This document shows positions 1-13,378 of a DNA stretch of 64,000 bases, one piece after another. The position numbers and the translations under genes are program-made. Source of the stretch: Crocodylus rhombifer (taxonomy: Eukaryota > Chordata > Crocodylia > Crocodylidae); NCBI GenBank assembly GCA_038503035.1, contig JAVSML010024326.1:310001-374000 (forward strand), read 5' to 3'. How positions within the stretch are numbered: position 1 is the first letter of the stretch; each line of letters starts with the position of its first letter. Under the pieces are notes generated by a model. It saw only the letters and a program-made list of their open reading frames with translations. It made no database searches and was not told the DNA's origin.

Positions 1-2035
1 ATTTCTCTTTATTCCCTTCCTCAGTGTGAGTTACGGGGGGTTTTTTTCCATAGAGTGAAATATAAATCTTGTATGAACTCAAATGTTCTAGAGAAAAGGT
101 AAAAATAAGAATGGTGGAGCTGTGATCAAGCTCAATTGAATTGAAATATGATGGATAAGTGATATACCTTTCTTGCATAACAGCAGCTTCTAATGACATT
201 AAAGCAATTTCCTACCGTAACAGGGTGGCCTCCTTGTCAGGTCTTTCCCAGTTGCCCTGCTCCCGGGGTAACTGCCTGCTTCACTTTCCCACCATGCCTT
301 TACGGAAAAAATATGAGAGTTGTTACTAAGGTGGGAGGGTATCCATTACTTGCCCTGCTGATAAGGGCCTAATACCCACTCTGACCTTCCCTCCATGGGT
401 CCCATGCTTCACAGATGTTACTCTGGTGATAATTCTCTGGTCTATGGATGGAGAAAACTGGGCACACAGTTGTAGCTCTTCTGTGCGGCCCTGGAAGGCC
501 ACTCACATGCCACCCTACTCTCACCAGGGTCCCATTTACTCCACTGGCTCTCACCCAGCCTCTTTCATACTGCCCTCTCTCAGGGGCCACACTCATCCTG
601 CCCAGCCTCATCTGGCTTTGGGCTTAGCTCTCCTCTCCTCAGTCAGCCGCAGTGCAGTCTGTTGGGTGTCACCCGGTACCCTCACCTGAGCACTGACTGA
701 GTGATTGTACCCTCACCCGAGCGTTGACTGAGGGACTGTAGGCCTATTTTGCTCCTAGCCCCTTGCTGGGCCACTATGCCCCCAGTGGGTCTCCTCACTC
801 ACCCACACTCATGGGGCCACTCGGTTACTCACCCCTTTCACTCAGGGCTGCTCTGCTCATCCCCCTCTCACACAGGGCCTGACTCACATCCCCAGGCTTA
901 ACCCTACCACCTGGGTGCAGCCCCAGGTCCCTCCTCTGGCCTGAGCTCTGCCTCAAGGCTCCTTAATGAGCCCTGTGCTCCCCCTGCTTGTTAGAACACC
1001 ACCAGGGATGTGGGGCTGGGGTTATAAGGTGCCCCAACCTGCCTTTCACTGGGGAGGTAACTGGCCTGGCATTTTCTGAGGGCTCCCATGCCACTAGGAG
1101 CCCCACCAGACCACCCTTCCCTGACAGGGTACACTTTTACATTTTACCAAGGACAAGGGGTCACCTCCACCCCACAGCTCCTGTCTTTACCTCCTGACTC
1201 TGGCCAGAGCAGCATCTCAGCTGGATGTTACCTCCTTCCTCCTTCAGCAACCTTCAGCCCAGCTTATATCCCTGGGTCCAAACAGGCTGCCCTCATCAGG
1301 CGCCTGACTGCTGCCTGTTTTCTGCCCTTAAAGTGGCAGGCACCAAAGGTTCCCTGCCATACCTAAACTATTAGTTGACAGGCATATGCCTATTGAAGTG
1401 AGTGAAGACTAAATAGCTGTTTAATTTTTTTTAAAATGGCCACTGCCAGGGATCAGCATGACCTTCAGACTTTTGAGAAGGCCACTCTATGAGTTACCTT
1501 TGCTTCCAGCCTGTCTGGGCAATAGTTTTTTGGGTTTTTTTGCCACCTACAAACCATTTACTTTTTTCATGCTCTGACCCACTATGGGGCTTGGAGGGCT
1601 CTGCACTTCAACTTGGCTAAGTCTTAAACCTTAGGCCTTAATAGCTAGATTTTTAGCTATTTCAGAGACTAAAATTGCAAACAGTAGTGTAGTAGGATAT
1701 TCAAAATCCCCTCTATGTCTAAAGCATGGAATGTAATAAGAAATAGGGAAATTTCAAAGAGTTAAACACCTTAGTGCTCTGCAATAGTCTATTCTATCTC
1801 CATCTTTAGACACAAAACACTACTATGATGATCTGATTTTATGACTACATAAGAATCAGGTTATAACTGTACCTGTAGCTTTAGAAATGGGCTATTACAG
1901 TTAACTGACAAAAATCACTGTTTATTTAAATATTTTGAAGTAACTCTAATATGACTAATTAAAAGGGGGAATAGTTAATTTCCCTTCTCCTGGGCTCCAC
2001 CTTTCCCCTAAAGGTAAGCGTGTGTTCTCTTCTAG
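1..2035. other. unassigned intergenic sequence
   Basis: No gene or recognisable mobile element was identified. Bases about 230-1370 are relatively C+T rich and carry several short open frames on both strands with no recognisable domain, no repeat of a known family and no splice-site context. The rest is ordinary AT-rich sequence. A short tandem duplication at 677-738 is listed separately. Confidence 0.6.
677..738. repeat. 31-bp tandem duplication (two copies)
   Basis: Two adjacent units of about 31 bp share the core CCCTCACC-GAGC-TTGACTGAG with a few substitutions. The first starts near 677 and the second near 708. This is a simple local duplication, with no sign of a longer array. Confidence 0.6.
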
Positions 2036-5000
2036 GTTGGTGGACCTCCTCCAGCGGGCTTTAAACTAGGCTCGTCAGGGGAAGGGGAAGATGAGGGCAG
2101 AGGAAACATCAGACTGCCAGACCAAACAGCACCCACAACTACAGCCCAGCCCAGACTAACGAGTGAAGCAAATAAACAGGTAAGAGATAGGGGCCAGGGT
2201 AACGCTGGGACTAGGGGGTTAGTACACACATCCACAGGAGGCCTCAAATGCCTCTACACAAATGCTCATAGTATGGGTAACAAGCAGGAGGAACTCACCC
2301 TCCTGCTGGCTGACACCAGCCCGGACATAGTGGGTATTACGGAAACGTGGTGGGACGCAACGCATGATTGGGCGGTGAATGTCAAGGGCTATAGGCTGTA
2401 CAGGAGGGACAGGATAGGAAAGAGAGGTGGGGGCGTGGCACTCTATATTAAGGAGGAATACACATCCTCGTCAATTAGCAAGGAGTCAGGGGAGGGGCAC
2501 TCTGAAGTGCTTTGGGTTAGAGTACAAGGCAGTTGAGGGGAAAGAGACTTAACCGTGGGAGTCTACTACAAACCCCGCAACCAGGGAGAAGAGCTTGACC
2601 AGGAATTCTTGGGTGAGCTCACAGAGGTAGTGAATGCTAAGGATGTGGTAGTCAAGGGGGGCCTGAACTTCCCAGATATCTGCTGGGAAGAACAGTCAGC
2701 CAGATCTGAACACTCACATAGGTTCTTGGCCAGAGTGCAGGACCTCCATCTAACCCAGGAGGTGCACAGCCCCACCAAGGGAGACGCCTTGTTGGACCTA
2801 GTGCTGGCCACGGGTGATGACCTGGTGAGGGGGCTGCTGGTGCTCGACCAAATGGGTGACAGCGATCACCGCCTGCTGGAATTCACCATCCAGCACAAGG
2901 TGGCAAAGGCATGCAGTAAGGCAGCGGCCCTAGATTTTAGGAGGGCAAACTTCAACGAGCTAAGGAGGATAGTTGGAGAAGCGCTGAGGTCCCAGAGGGG
3001 AGGGGAGCCAGGTGTCCAAGGAGAGTGGTCGCTCCTTAAGGAGACGATCCTCCAAGCCCAAAGGAAGGTAATCCCAATGAGGATCAAAGGGAGCAGGAGA
3101 GCACACAAGCCTCCATGGCTCACCAAAAGCATCCGGGAATGTCTCCTTGCTAAAAAGGAGGCTTACACCCAATGGAAAGAAGGGGTCATCACCAGGGAGG
3201 ACTATTCTGTAGCTGCTCGGGGATGTATGCGGGTAGTTAGGAAGGCCAAGGCAGAGATGGAACTGGGACTAGCTTCCCAGATTAAGGACAATAAGAACTC
3301 CTTTTTTAAATACATAGCGGGTAAAAAGAAGGCCCCGGGTAATGTGGGGCCCTTGCAGGACGCATTGGGAAACTTGGTCGTCACACCAGACGGCAAAGCT
3401 AACATGTTCAACGATTTCTTTGCCTCCGTCTTCCTAAGTAGGGACCAGAACAGCCACCTCCCTGCTGGGCCCCCCTCGGGCCCCGGGGGAGAAACACCTG
3501 GGCCACGGGTTTGTGAGGATTTAGTTAGGGCGTTTCTGGAGGGGTTGGACGTATTCAAGTCAGCCGGCCCGGATGATCTCCACCCTAGAGTTCTAAAGGA
3601 ACTGGCTGAGGTCATTGCAAGTCCCCTGGCACAGCTTTACGAGCACTCATGGTGCTCTGGTGAGGTACTGGAGGACTGGAAGAGGGCCAACATGTTCCCC
3701 ATCTTCAAAAAAGGCAGGAAGGAGGACCCGAAAAACTATAGGCTAGTTAGCCTTACCTTGATCCTAGGCAAGCTGTTCGAGAAAATTATGCTGGCACACA
3801 TCCAGGAGGGGCCAGCAGGGGACTGCATGCTTAGGGGCAACCAGCATGGGTTCATCAGTGGCAGGTCCTGTCAGACCAACCTGGTGGCCTTTTATGATCA
3901 GATCACCAGATCATTAGATGCAGGGGTAGCAGTGGACATAGTCTTCCTGGATTTCTGGAAGGCTTTTGACACTGTCTTTCACCCCGTTCTCATTAAGAAA
4001 CTGGGGGGCTGTGATGTAGACACCCACACAGTCAAATGGGTCGCCAACTGGCTGGAGGGCCGCACCCAGAGGGTGGTAGTGGATGGGTCCTTCTCAACCT
4101 GGAAGGACGTGGGCAGTGGGGTTCCGCAGGGCTTGGTCCTTGGGCCCGCACTGTTCAACATCTTCATCAGTGATTTGGATGAGGGGGTAAAAAGCACCCT
4201 GTTCAAATTTGCTGATCACACTAAGATGTGGGGGGATGTGGACACACTGGAAGGATGCAACAGGCTACAATCAGACCTAGACAGGTTACAAGGGTGGGCG
4301 GCTGAGAATAGGATGGGTTTCAACACAGACAAGTGCAAGGTGATGCACCTGGGGAGGAACAACCGGCACCATACCTACAGGTTAGGGAACTCCCCTCTTG
4401 TCAGCACGGAGGCGGAAAAGGATCTTGGGGTCATGATTGATTCCAAGATGAACAGGGGCCGGCAGTTTGGGGAGGCAGTTAGAAAGGCCAACTGCACCTT
4501 GTCATGCATCCACAGATGCATCTCGAGCAGGTCCAAAGAGGTGATCCTCCCTCTCTATGCGGCACTGGTCAGGCCGCAGTTGGAGTACTGCCTCCAGTTC
4601 TGGGCACCACACTTCAAGAGGGATGTGGACAGCACAGAGAGGGTCCAGAGGAGGGCCACTTTTATGATCAGGGGACAACAGGGCAGGCCCTATGAGGAGA
4701 GGCTACGGGACCTGAACCTGTTCAGCCTCCACAAGAGAAGGCTGAGGGGGGATCTTGTGGCCTGTTACAAACTAGTCAGGGGGGATCAGCAGGCATTGGG
4801 GGAGTCACTGTTTCCCTGAGCACTGCCAGGAGTGACCAGTAATAACGGTCACAAGCTGGCAGAGGGTAGGTTTAGGTTAGGTATCAGGAGGCGCTACTTC
4901 ACGGTCCGGGTGGCTAGGATCTGGAACCAACTTCCAAGAGAAGTGGTGCTGGCTCCTACCCTGGGGGTGTTTAAGAGGAGGTTAGATGAACACCTTGCTG

Positions 5001-5093
5001 GGGTTGTTTGACCTCAGTGCTCTTTCCTGCCATGGCAGGGGGTCGGACTAGATGATCTGCTCAGGTCCCTTCCGACCCTAGAAACTATGAAAT
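2036..5093 (+). mobile_element. CR1-1, near full-length CR1 LINE ORF2 unit
   Basis: A CR1-clade non-LTR retrotransposon on the plus strand. The 5' part contains the GCGGGCTTTAAACTAGG segment that also precedes ORF2 in CR1-2 and, in reverse, in CR1-3. It is followed by endonuclease and reverse transcriptase (2273-5011). The element closes with the CR1 3' tail, ending near ACTATGAAATGAAA at 5083-5096. ORF1 is not present, so the copy appears 5' truncated just upstream of ORF2. No target-site duplication was identified. Of the six CR1 copies here it has the longest continuous reading frame, which suggests it is among the youngest. Confidence 0.9.
2273..5011 (+). pseudogene. CR1-1 ORF2 (endonuclease-reverse transcriptase), two in-frame TGA stops
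   Basis: One frame runs from before 2273 to a TGA at 5009-5011, about 912 codons, near the usual CR1 ORF2 length. It is broken only by in-frame TGA at 2534-2536 and at 4817-4819. The N-terminal part is an EEP-type endonuclease: the ITETWWD motif carries the catalytic Glu and GDSDHR carries the Asp-His pair. The reverse transcriptase follows: motif A region FLDFWKAFDTV, then SGVPQG-VLGP, then FADH. Two normally invariant positions look wrong. The endonuclease GDFN motif reads GGLN, and the RT FADD motif reads FADH. Stops and active-site changes together argue for a dead copy. The upstream in-frame sequence KCLYTNAHSM belongs to the same protein, so the ATG at 2273 is only the first internal Met. 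Confidence 0.9.
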
Positions 5094-7151
5094 GAAAATT
5101 GGAAATCAAATTTCCAATGAAATCTTCATTCTGACCACTATGACTGAAGCTCTGGAAACATTCTCTTCAGTCTCCCTGAGGAAGGTCTCTTCTGGCACTG
5201 CTTTTGCCCATCGCTGTTTTATATATTCCATATATCATCAAGCTTTAAAGTTTGATGGGGTCACTGCTACTTTTCTTCAGGCAGTGTTCGAAGCTGCTTT
5301 AGCATTCAGCTGGAGCTGCACAGATATACTTCTCTCTCTCACTTGATTTGTTTTGTTTGTTTTAATTACAAACTTTTTATTGCAGTTTGTGAAATGCATT
5401 AATGCTTGGGGGTGGGGGGGGTGGAAAGCAAATTTTAAAATGCTATGCTAAAGATACAAAACTGTATGTTACTCTGCCATGTCCTAATATCCAAGACATT
5501 TATGCAGACATTTCAGAGAGAACTGTAAAGACAAAAACAGCTGGAACAATTAACTGAGTTTGAAAGAAAATGCTATACTGTGATACTAACTTCCTCAAAT
5601 AAAGCATCCATGTGACCAGAATGACTAAACTATAGTCCATGTTTGTTAGGTGGGAAAACTTTCTGAGGTGTGTAACAGAAATAAAACCAATATAAAGTCA
5701 GGTCAAGATGGATTTGTTTTAGAAAATTCCTAAGGGAAAATAGTAGGAGCCTTCCATTGACTCTTTACTGTGGGAACTGTATTTTGTCCCTTGTTCCAAT
5801 GCAGACCCCCACACCCCACATGTCCACACACATCCACATCCTCCCTCACCCCACATACCCACTGCCCCCCACAAATCTATACCCAGCCCCCATACAATAT
5901 ACAAGTGTAAGACTTCATTTTAAGCTATTGTATAATCACATCTATGTACACTACACAAACACATGTAAACTAGGGCAAAAAATATTTTCTGAAATCAAGT
6001 TAATGAATGTTTTAGATGTTTGCTTTTTAGAATATAATTTGGTATTTTTCTGATTCCAAGATGGCAAACCTCCTTGCTGAAAGGAATATTTCTGGGGGCA
6101 AGGGGAGGACCTTCCAGTAGCAAAGGTCAGGGTTTAGGGGGCAGGACTTCTGGTCCCAAGATGATGACCAGGTGGACCATGTCAAGGGGACCATGCGGCC
6201 CTTGACAGCTTGCCAAAACTTGGTAAGTGGCCCTTCGCCTGAAATAATTGCCTGCCCCAGTCTAATGTCTGAGAGTACAGTGACTATATCTGTGCATCTG
6301 TAAGTCACCATGATTAATTGATCTGGTCTAAGGATGTACTTTCTTCAGAACCCATCCTGCACTGGGAAAGCTGGATATACAAGGAATGGAACTGTGGACA
6401 TTGCTTATATAGTATGTAAAAAACATGGGCCTGTTTCTAATTTATTTAATCATTTAGCTAGTAGCTGTTTCATTCCAATATGATAGTGTAACGGAGCCTG
6501 AAGGAGAAGGTATATTTACATTCACTTTAATGTCCACTTCATTTTTCTAGAGTGAAGTAAGGTATCTTTAGTATAAATAGGTCTTTCGCTGCTACTCAAC
6601 TAAAAGAGTTTGAAGCTGGTCACTAATTAAGCCATTAGCCACACCATCCCCTTTAATGAGCTTGTATTTAATTATTTCATAAATTAGTAAGTCTGAAAAG
6701 TAGCTAGTTCAAAAGCTCATTATGTAAGTATCTACATAGGTGTATTTGCATAAATAAAAAAACAAACTTGGAAACTTGTATATATCATTGAAGTCCACCC
6801 AATATCCAGCTAATGTATTTTTTTATTCCCATTGAATAATCCTCTTTTAAACTTCAAAAGTACAGAAGCCTGGACATGAACCACTAAGCTGCTTTACTTA
6901 TGTTACAGGGTCCTCTACCATTTCCAAGGAAAGTGAAAAATGAAGTTTATAATAGGGCATTCCAGTAGCATCAATCTTAACTATGGAAGAACAATTTTAG
7001 CCAAATTGGTTTTACATAATCTTAATGAGTACTGAATTTTGGTTTTGCTTCAGTACCTGAGTGCCCTAGACACTAGGAGATATGAACAGTAAAAGTTATT
7101 GCTCTGTAGTAGTGCAAGAACTATTATTGTGCACTCAGTAAAGTACACTAA
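5094..7151. other. unassigned intergenic sequence with CA-rich tract
   Basis: No gene or recognised repeat. Bases about 5800-5900 are a low-complexity C/A-rich tract (ACACCCCACATG-like units). Bases about 6055-6310 contain a GC-richer block with two AAGATG-type motifs (near 6057 and 6156) that might be part of an unclassified interspersed repeat. I could not delimit it. Confidence 0.5.
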
Positions 7152-8418
7152 GGGCGTGTCTACACAAGACATTTTACTGCAAAGTAGCATAGTTTACTGT
7201 GCAGTAAGCATGTGAATCTACATTTGCACATGCTTAATGCACAGTAGACCTCGCTAACTGTGAGTAAATTTGCTACCTGCAAATGCAAGGAGCAAGTTTA
7301 TTTATGGTTAGTAACAGCGCGGTAGTGCTCGTGTAGGCGCCTGACCAGGAGGAAATCTGGTCCCTGTCAGCCAGCTACCAGGGGATGGGAGATTGCTCCC
7401 TGCCCCTGGGAACTGCTTGCTGCCAGGGTTGGATCTGCCACTGGACACTGGTTAGAGACTATGTCCCTTTTCCCCAGCAGCAGGGAGCTCTAAGCCTCCC
7501 ACTCCAAGATCTTGAGTGGGAAGCTGGGATATCCTTATCTACCTGTGCAGTTCCATGATCATAGGGCTGGTCCTGGGAGATTCCTATCTCCCAACCCAAG
7601 CTCAGTGGTTGTAGGGGTTGGGCTGTGAAACCCTTATCTCTCAATGCCAGCACCATGGTTGGGGAGCTAGTGCTGGGAAATAAAGGTCTACCAGCCCAAG
7701 CCAAGCTCACAACTGCTGAACTCGGGCTTGGAGATGAGGATCTCCCAGCATCAGCCCCTCAAGGGGAAGCTGGTGCTGGGAACTCCCTGATGATGGAGGA
7801 TGGGGAGCCTGCCCTGCTTTGTGCTCATGAAGCTGGGCATGAAACAGGCTCTACCATACAGTCATGGAACAGGTGCTGGGAGCTGTCCCAGTCAGGGGCA
7901 GGTCCCAGCCCAGTGCCCTGATTGGGTGATTGAAGCATGGGGCTTGGAAAAACTGCAGGGATGGGGCAGGTCCATGCCCCCAGCCCTGATTCACTGGTGG
8001 AACAGCTAGCAGCCAGCTAGATTGGGCAGGGGGCTGTGTCCTGCCCCTCCCCTGAAGCTCTTTCCAAGTTCTCTGCCTCTAGTTGTGGAACTGGGGCCAG
8101 GAGCTCCCTATTGCTAGGGCAGGAGGACATTTTTCCTACCCCGGCAGCAGGCATGCCCCCCACCCTGAGGCAGGGTGCAATGTCCCAACCTAGTGCTCCC
8201 TGCCAGCCCCTGGGCTAGCACTGACAGGGGGCCCGGAGCCCCCCCCCCCCCCCCCCCGGTGTCAGTGCAGGCCATTAAAAGGCCCCAGGAAGTGGGAGCA
8301 GTTTGCTGCCATTAGCAGCAAATCTGCTCCCACATCTTTGCATAGGTAGATGCCTGGCCAGGAGCATTTATTTGTGAGTAATTTATATCCTAGATTAAAT
8401 GCATGTGTAGATGTGCCC
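7152..8418. mobile_element. TIR element A (short inverted-repeat DNA element, 1.27 kb)
   Basis: The ends are inverted copies: GGGCGTGTCTACAC at the left and GTGTAGATGTGCCC at the right. Subterminal sequence rich in TTTACTGTGCAGTAAGCATG motifs is shared with elements B-E in this window. The interior (about 7330-8260) is GC-rich with repeated GGGAGCTCCCTGC-like phrases and codes for nothing recognisable. Flanks are TAA on the left and TTA on the right, an imperfect 3-bp duplication. This is a non-autonomous DNA-transposon-like family, possibly Harbinger-type given the 3-bp flanks. The superfamily assignment is inference. Confidence 0.6.
8239..8257. repeat. poly-C homopolymer
   Basis: A run of about 19 consecutive C within TIR element A. 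Such runs are prone to length variation and to sequencing or assembly error, so the exact length should not be trusted. Confidence 0.9.
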
Positions 8419-11400
8419 TTAGGGTCTACAGCATGCTCTTGACTGATCAGTAAATTCTGACTTGGGCAACAGGAAGTTAGTATATTGTAAGCTGTTTGCA
8501 TCTACAGTGAATAGTGCAAAATTAGTGTTAGAATAACTGGTGGGCATGACATTGTTCCCACAAAATCTGAGGTTATTTCAGTAAATCTGAGTATTAATGT
8601 TAAAATGTTAGGCAGCTGACATAATTGCTGAAAGAAAGCCTGGTTTGTGGGATAGCTGCTTTTTTATTTCTGAGGCAGTTCCTTGAATTGAATATGAATA
8701 TTAAATAAATATTAATTTTAGTTACAAAACAGCATTGAGGGTTTGTGGGTCTTTTTCTTGCTTAAGCTGTTGCCATAGAAACAAATTCTGTTGAAGGCTA
8801 AAACCTTTTAGTATTAAAGTGTGGTCTGTTAGTGCCAGGTTAACTGGAGAATTTACTGACCCACAGTGGCCTCTCAGTAATTCTGTACTGATTAAAGCTA
8901 TTAATCTGCTCTCCACTAATTAGCAGTTGATCTTTCTGAAAGATATTAAATAGCTTGGGGTGTTCTGTTTGTGCCCAGAAGCACTGTTAGCAAAGTGTTA
9001 AAGGAATATCAGCACCGTACGATTCTTTGAGCCATTCATTGAGCTTTCACTGACTTCAACTGGTGTAAGATCAGAATCAGGCCATTTGTCTATATATTGA
9101 CAACAGGGGAATGGTTGGAACATTTTTCTAACATGGAAAAGAGCTGAAACCTAAAGTTCAATGGACTGAAGAAAGAAAGGACTTGAGAAGGCACCAGAGA
9201 ATCCTATCAGATGTGGAGGTAAATGCCTGTTCAAATGGGAAATGGATGACACTGCACTGGCACTGGGTGCTAGCAGAAATTAGTGGTTCTGGAGAAATCA
9301 CACTTGGGAGTAACACTGCATGGCAAATATCATTAGTATGACATAATCAGAAGATACAATCTATATGTTAAATGGAAGTGTGCATGTGATGCAGAATCTG
9401 AGACCAGTGAGGAGCCAAGTTTCATGACTACGCTATAGAGAAATTGCTCTGTCTCTAAAGGGCTCTCCTTGAAATGGAGTATCATTTTCTATAAGGGGTA
9501 AGCTGTCTAAGCATATTTAGTTATACTTTTTGTATTGGTTAAGAAGACTTATGTGGATTTTAGTTTGTGGAATTTTAAACCCTTGATTTTTCTGGTGAAT
9601 TGTGCTATACTTCTAGTAGACTGCTGCTATATTATGGTTTCGTGCTTTGTGTTTGGGGTTTTTGTTGGTTTGTAATTTTAGGGACCTGATTTTCCTCTCA
9701 TTTACAGTGATACAAATCAGGAGTTATTTCATAGAAACTAATAAAATAACAGGAGTATAAAACTGGTGTGACAGGAGAGTCGGGGAATAGGTGTGCCTAT
9801 AGAGTCAAACTGGAAATTGGGAGTGCACAAATTTTCCCCCAAATGCAGCTACAGTGACTCTCCACACGTATCAGGCAGCTGTGCAGACATACGACTAAAA
9901 TCAGCTATTTGTAGCAGCAGTGACTCAATTTGCATGTGCAATCATGGTTATCATGTATGCAAATGAGGTCTCTGTTTTGCACACCCACTTGCATGCCTTC
10001 TTCCTTAAATAGGCCTATTCTTCTTGGGTGATTCAAGTCGAACTTTGCAATAGGGCTTTTCTTCCCCCCTCCCCCAATCCCAATCAAACAACATTCAGAA
10101 CATATCTACATGACTGACAGAAAATGGCTTTTGCTTTCAAAAGCAGGTTAGTACCACAGAAAGAAACTGACAACAATAAAGCCTCTTAAGAGCTCTTTAT
10201 TTGGTTGTCTTCCAAGCTACAACAGCTGCAGTGGGTGATTAGCTTCATGTGGTGTCAGATGCATTTTTATCCACATGACTCTGCTGTGTTTGTATTTCTT
10301 TTTCAGGCATTTGTCCTTGTTGCTTTTACAGCTGTGTGTGGACCATTCAGTCCAAAATTCCAGAAAATCAGCTGTGGGTGAGAGGTTAGCTGACCACAAG
10401 GAGGTCATTCTGTCTTTCTCTGCTTTTCAGTGTACACTGCCTCATTCACATTCTTGTGAATATGTAGGTCTGTTAAAATTTAACATGGAAATCTCCACTT
10501 TTCTCTCTTAAAGAGACCAGCTTGGGAACCCTTTTAGCAATGCTTTGAACTCAGACTGTAAACGGGGTGGGGGAAGAGGAGAGATGATAAAAATTATTTT
10601 CACTCTTACACACTTGCACCTGCATTGCAGTCCATGTGACTGAGTAGGCAGGTGTTATTTGGTCCAGTCTCTGATTTAGATTTCCAGATGGCTATACCAG
10701 ATGACAAAGGCTCCATATTATCACCTCAGGAAGAGTAATAGAATCAGACTCTTCCTTTTCACTGCTGGCTGAATTGGACTTTTTTATCTTGCTTCTGTTT
10801 GGCTCACAACTATTCCCTGATTAGTCCAAGACTTTTATCCACAGAGCTTAGTGTGGACTCAAACCCTAGCTACCAACAACAAACCCCTGTCATCTAGGAG
10901 CATCTGTGACCTAGTCCCATCTCCTATGTATTGGACATCAGATGACTTGGTTTTAGCACTGATTCTGTCACTTCTTTTCCTTGTGACATTAGAGGGGACT
11001 CTTAGCTTTTTTCTGTGTCTGTTTTGCCCTCTCTAAATGGAGAAGGAATTTAACTTTGGTTATGAAATGTGCTGGGATCTTTAGATACAACGAGCTGTTT
11101 CAATGCTAAGTATTTGTATGACAAGATCAAACTGAAGTGAAAGGTACAGACAGCACACAGGTCACAGGATTTTTGCTGGTCTCTAAAAACATGAAACAAA
11201 ACTGGCCTCCATGGAGTGAGTCGCAAGTTTGTCTGGCGCCTCCCCAAGTATAAAACTGTGGCTCATTTATACACATATTCACAGTTTCACCTTCCTGCTG
11301 AAGCTACCTATAGGAACCAGTTTGGATTGGGAAGGTAGATGGTGTGAATGAGCTCTAGTGTGTCTAACTGGTCATGTCCATGCATGTTTTCATTACACTG

Positions 11401-11924
11401 TTTGATGGAAATAGTGTCAAAATGGCATAAAAATTGTACAAAAACAAACCAGCCAATCAAGTCCTTTCCATTTTAGTATTGACTTATTAAAAATATTATA
11501 CAAGTTAAATAACATCATAATTTATTTTCCAATCCCAGTCTCTTTTTTTCTACCATAGACTTAATCCATGGATCAGTTCACATTTCTTATTTGTTCTTGT
11601 ACAACCTATCAAACAGTCACAGCTGCAGAAAGGGCTTTTAGAATTATCCCATTCTCCACAGTAAGTACATGTTGAAAAATCTGGCTGATTAATAAGATCT
11701 TCAGCACAAGAATTTAGTTTGACTGTTCTTCAGATTATAGAGCGATACATCCATATTGCTTTCTTATTAACAGAACACTATAACACATCCCACTGTGCCT
11801 CCATTTATGTTCATCTGCTACCCTGCAAACACTCCATTAAACCACACTGCCTTTTCCATTGGACTGGAGAGACAAACAACAGTAATAATAATGTATATTT
11901 ACATAGTGAGAGTCAAAGATTTTT
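8419..11924. other. unassigned intergenic sequence
   Basis: About 3.5 kb of AT-rich sequence. Open frames are all under 90 codons, overlap on opposite strands, and show no recognisable domain, splice signal or homology to the repeats elsewhere in the window. I see nothing to annotate. Confidence 0.6.
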
Positions 11925-12070
11925 AGTGATATGTTTTATTGGACTAACTGTATAGATGGGAGATGTGTTAGACAAGTTTGGGGACACAATGTTCCCTTCT
12001 TGAGATGAAAAGAAGGACATTTTGTGCACCCAAATTTATCTAACTTATCTTCCCATCTCTCTCAACCATG
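11925..12070 (-). repeat. interspersed repeat fragment, family shared with 51411-51700
   Basis: On the minus strand this reads as a block containing AAGAAGGGAACATTGTG, CTTGTCTAACACATCTCCC and AGTTAGTCCAATAAAACATA. The closing phrase of the fragment at 51411-51700 is the same theme in the opposite orientation (AGTTGGTCTGATAAAATATA). The pattern (milestone phrase, then 'ttGGTCCAATAAAAGATATCACC'-like end) is that of a common sauropsid interspersed repeat. I cannot name the family with certainty. Confidence 0.5.
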
Positions 12071-13370
12071 TTTCCTGGATTTTGACTTCAATATCACTCC
12101 AATCTGACTATTTACATAGTGTTACTCATGCACAGATCTGAAGAGAGAACTGTTCAAAGTAAAATGTCACATCTGACTGAAATAGGAGGAGGAAACTAAA
12201 GCTATGCATACATATTGGGATGACCTGGGAGAATTCTCCCAGGTTTGTTTTTCCTGGTAGAAAAAATATACTCAGAGATACTTGAAAGAACATTTGAATA
12301 CTAAGCCCTAAAAAGCAGAGAGCTTGCAGTTGTGATGCTGTGCAACCACGGAGCCCTGCACCTGCATCTCAGCATGTTCTGCAGATGACTTCAGTCTGCA
12401 TACTGACAGATGGCAGCAGTGCACAGGACAGCCCAAATTGGTTGATCCAGATTGCTCAGACTCAGCCTTTGTCTCTGCAGCATTATGTGGGGATTACAAA
12501 AGGGAGCAGGAGAGTCCCATGAGCAACATGCTGTCCCCTGAGGGTTCAGGAGCCAAGCAAGCTGGAATGCTGCAGTACTAGGCTACGACTTCCTAAGAAG
12601 AGAATGCATACATATATTTGCTTTTGCAGAAGAAACTCTTCTGGGAATGATTTAATTTTGGTTGTTCCCAGGTTATTTTTCTGGGCTACTTTTGCTCTGG
12701 GAGAAAAATCCTGAACATCTGAAGCAACTTATGGCTTCTCCTGGGAAAGCAGTCTCTCCCGCAGGAGAAAATGAATCTATGTGGCCTGAAGTGGGCAGAA
12801 TGTATAAATGAAGGTTGACAGATGGCAAGGAAACTGGGCCTAACATTCACTTCTTTGCAAGAAGTGTCACCAGATGATTTTTAATTACTATTGTTGTTGC
12901 CCCTGCCACTCCAGTTATGTTATTGATGGATTTATCCTGACAAATTCTTACACACATTGTGACTCTTCAGTACGTTATCAGTACAGCATCTTTTGGCTTT
13001 TTGGAGTATCTGTAGTCTAACTGGCTCCTTGTCAGTCCAACAACCTCTTTTTGAAAGATGTGTGGCAATAGAATCAACTGATACATTTAAAACTATATTA
13101 TGCTTGAGAAAATTGCTGGAAACAAAAACCCCTGAGATGACCTAACCAGACCTTTCAACTGCTAGCTTCTTACTAATAAGAGCTTCGTTTCCAAAGTCAT
13201 CTGTTCTTCATTTGCTCCCAGCATTTATGCCATGATACTTTTGGTTACTACTTTTGGTTCTTTATGATGATTTCCCTTTCTTTAAGACAGTAAAGAAGAC
13301 CCCAAACTCTGGCAACTTTTATTCCTAAAGGATGAGGCATTTTAATTAAATGATTAACTTGCTCACTAGT
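12071..13370. other. unassigned sequence with palindrome and repeated CTGGGAGAA motifs
   Basis: No gene. Between about 12200 and 12780 the motif CTGGGAGAA or its complement recurs several times (near 12226, 12690, 12745 and 12765). This could mark an uncharacterised inverted-repeat element, but I could not find convincing ends. Confidence 0.4.
12224..12243. repeat. perfect 20-bp palindrome
   Basis: CCTGGGAGAATTCTCCCAGG equals its own reverse complement, with no spacer. It can form a 10-bp-stem cruciform or serve as a dimeric binding site. No function can be shown from sequence. Confidence 0.85.
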
Positions 13371-13378
13371 ATGGCTTC

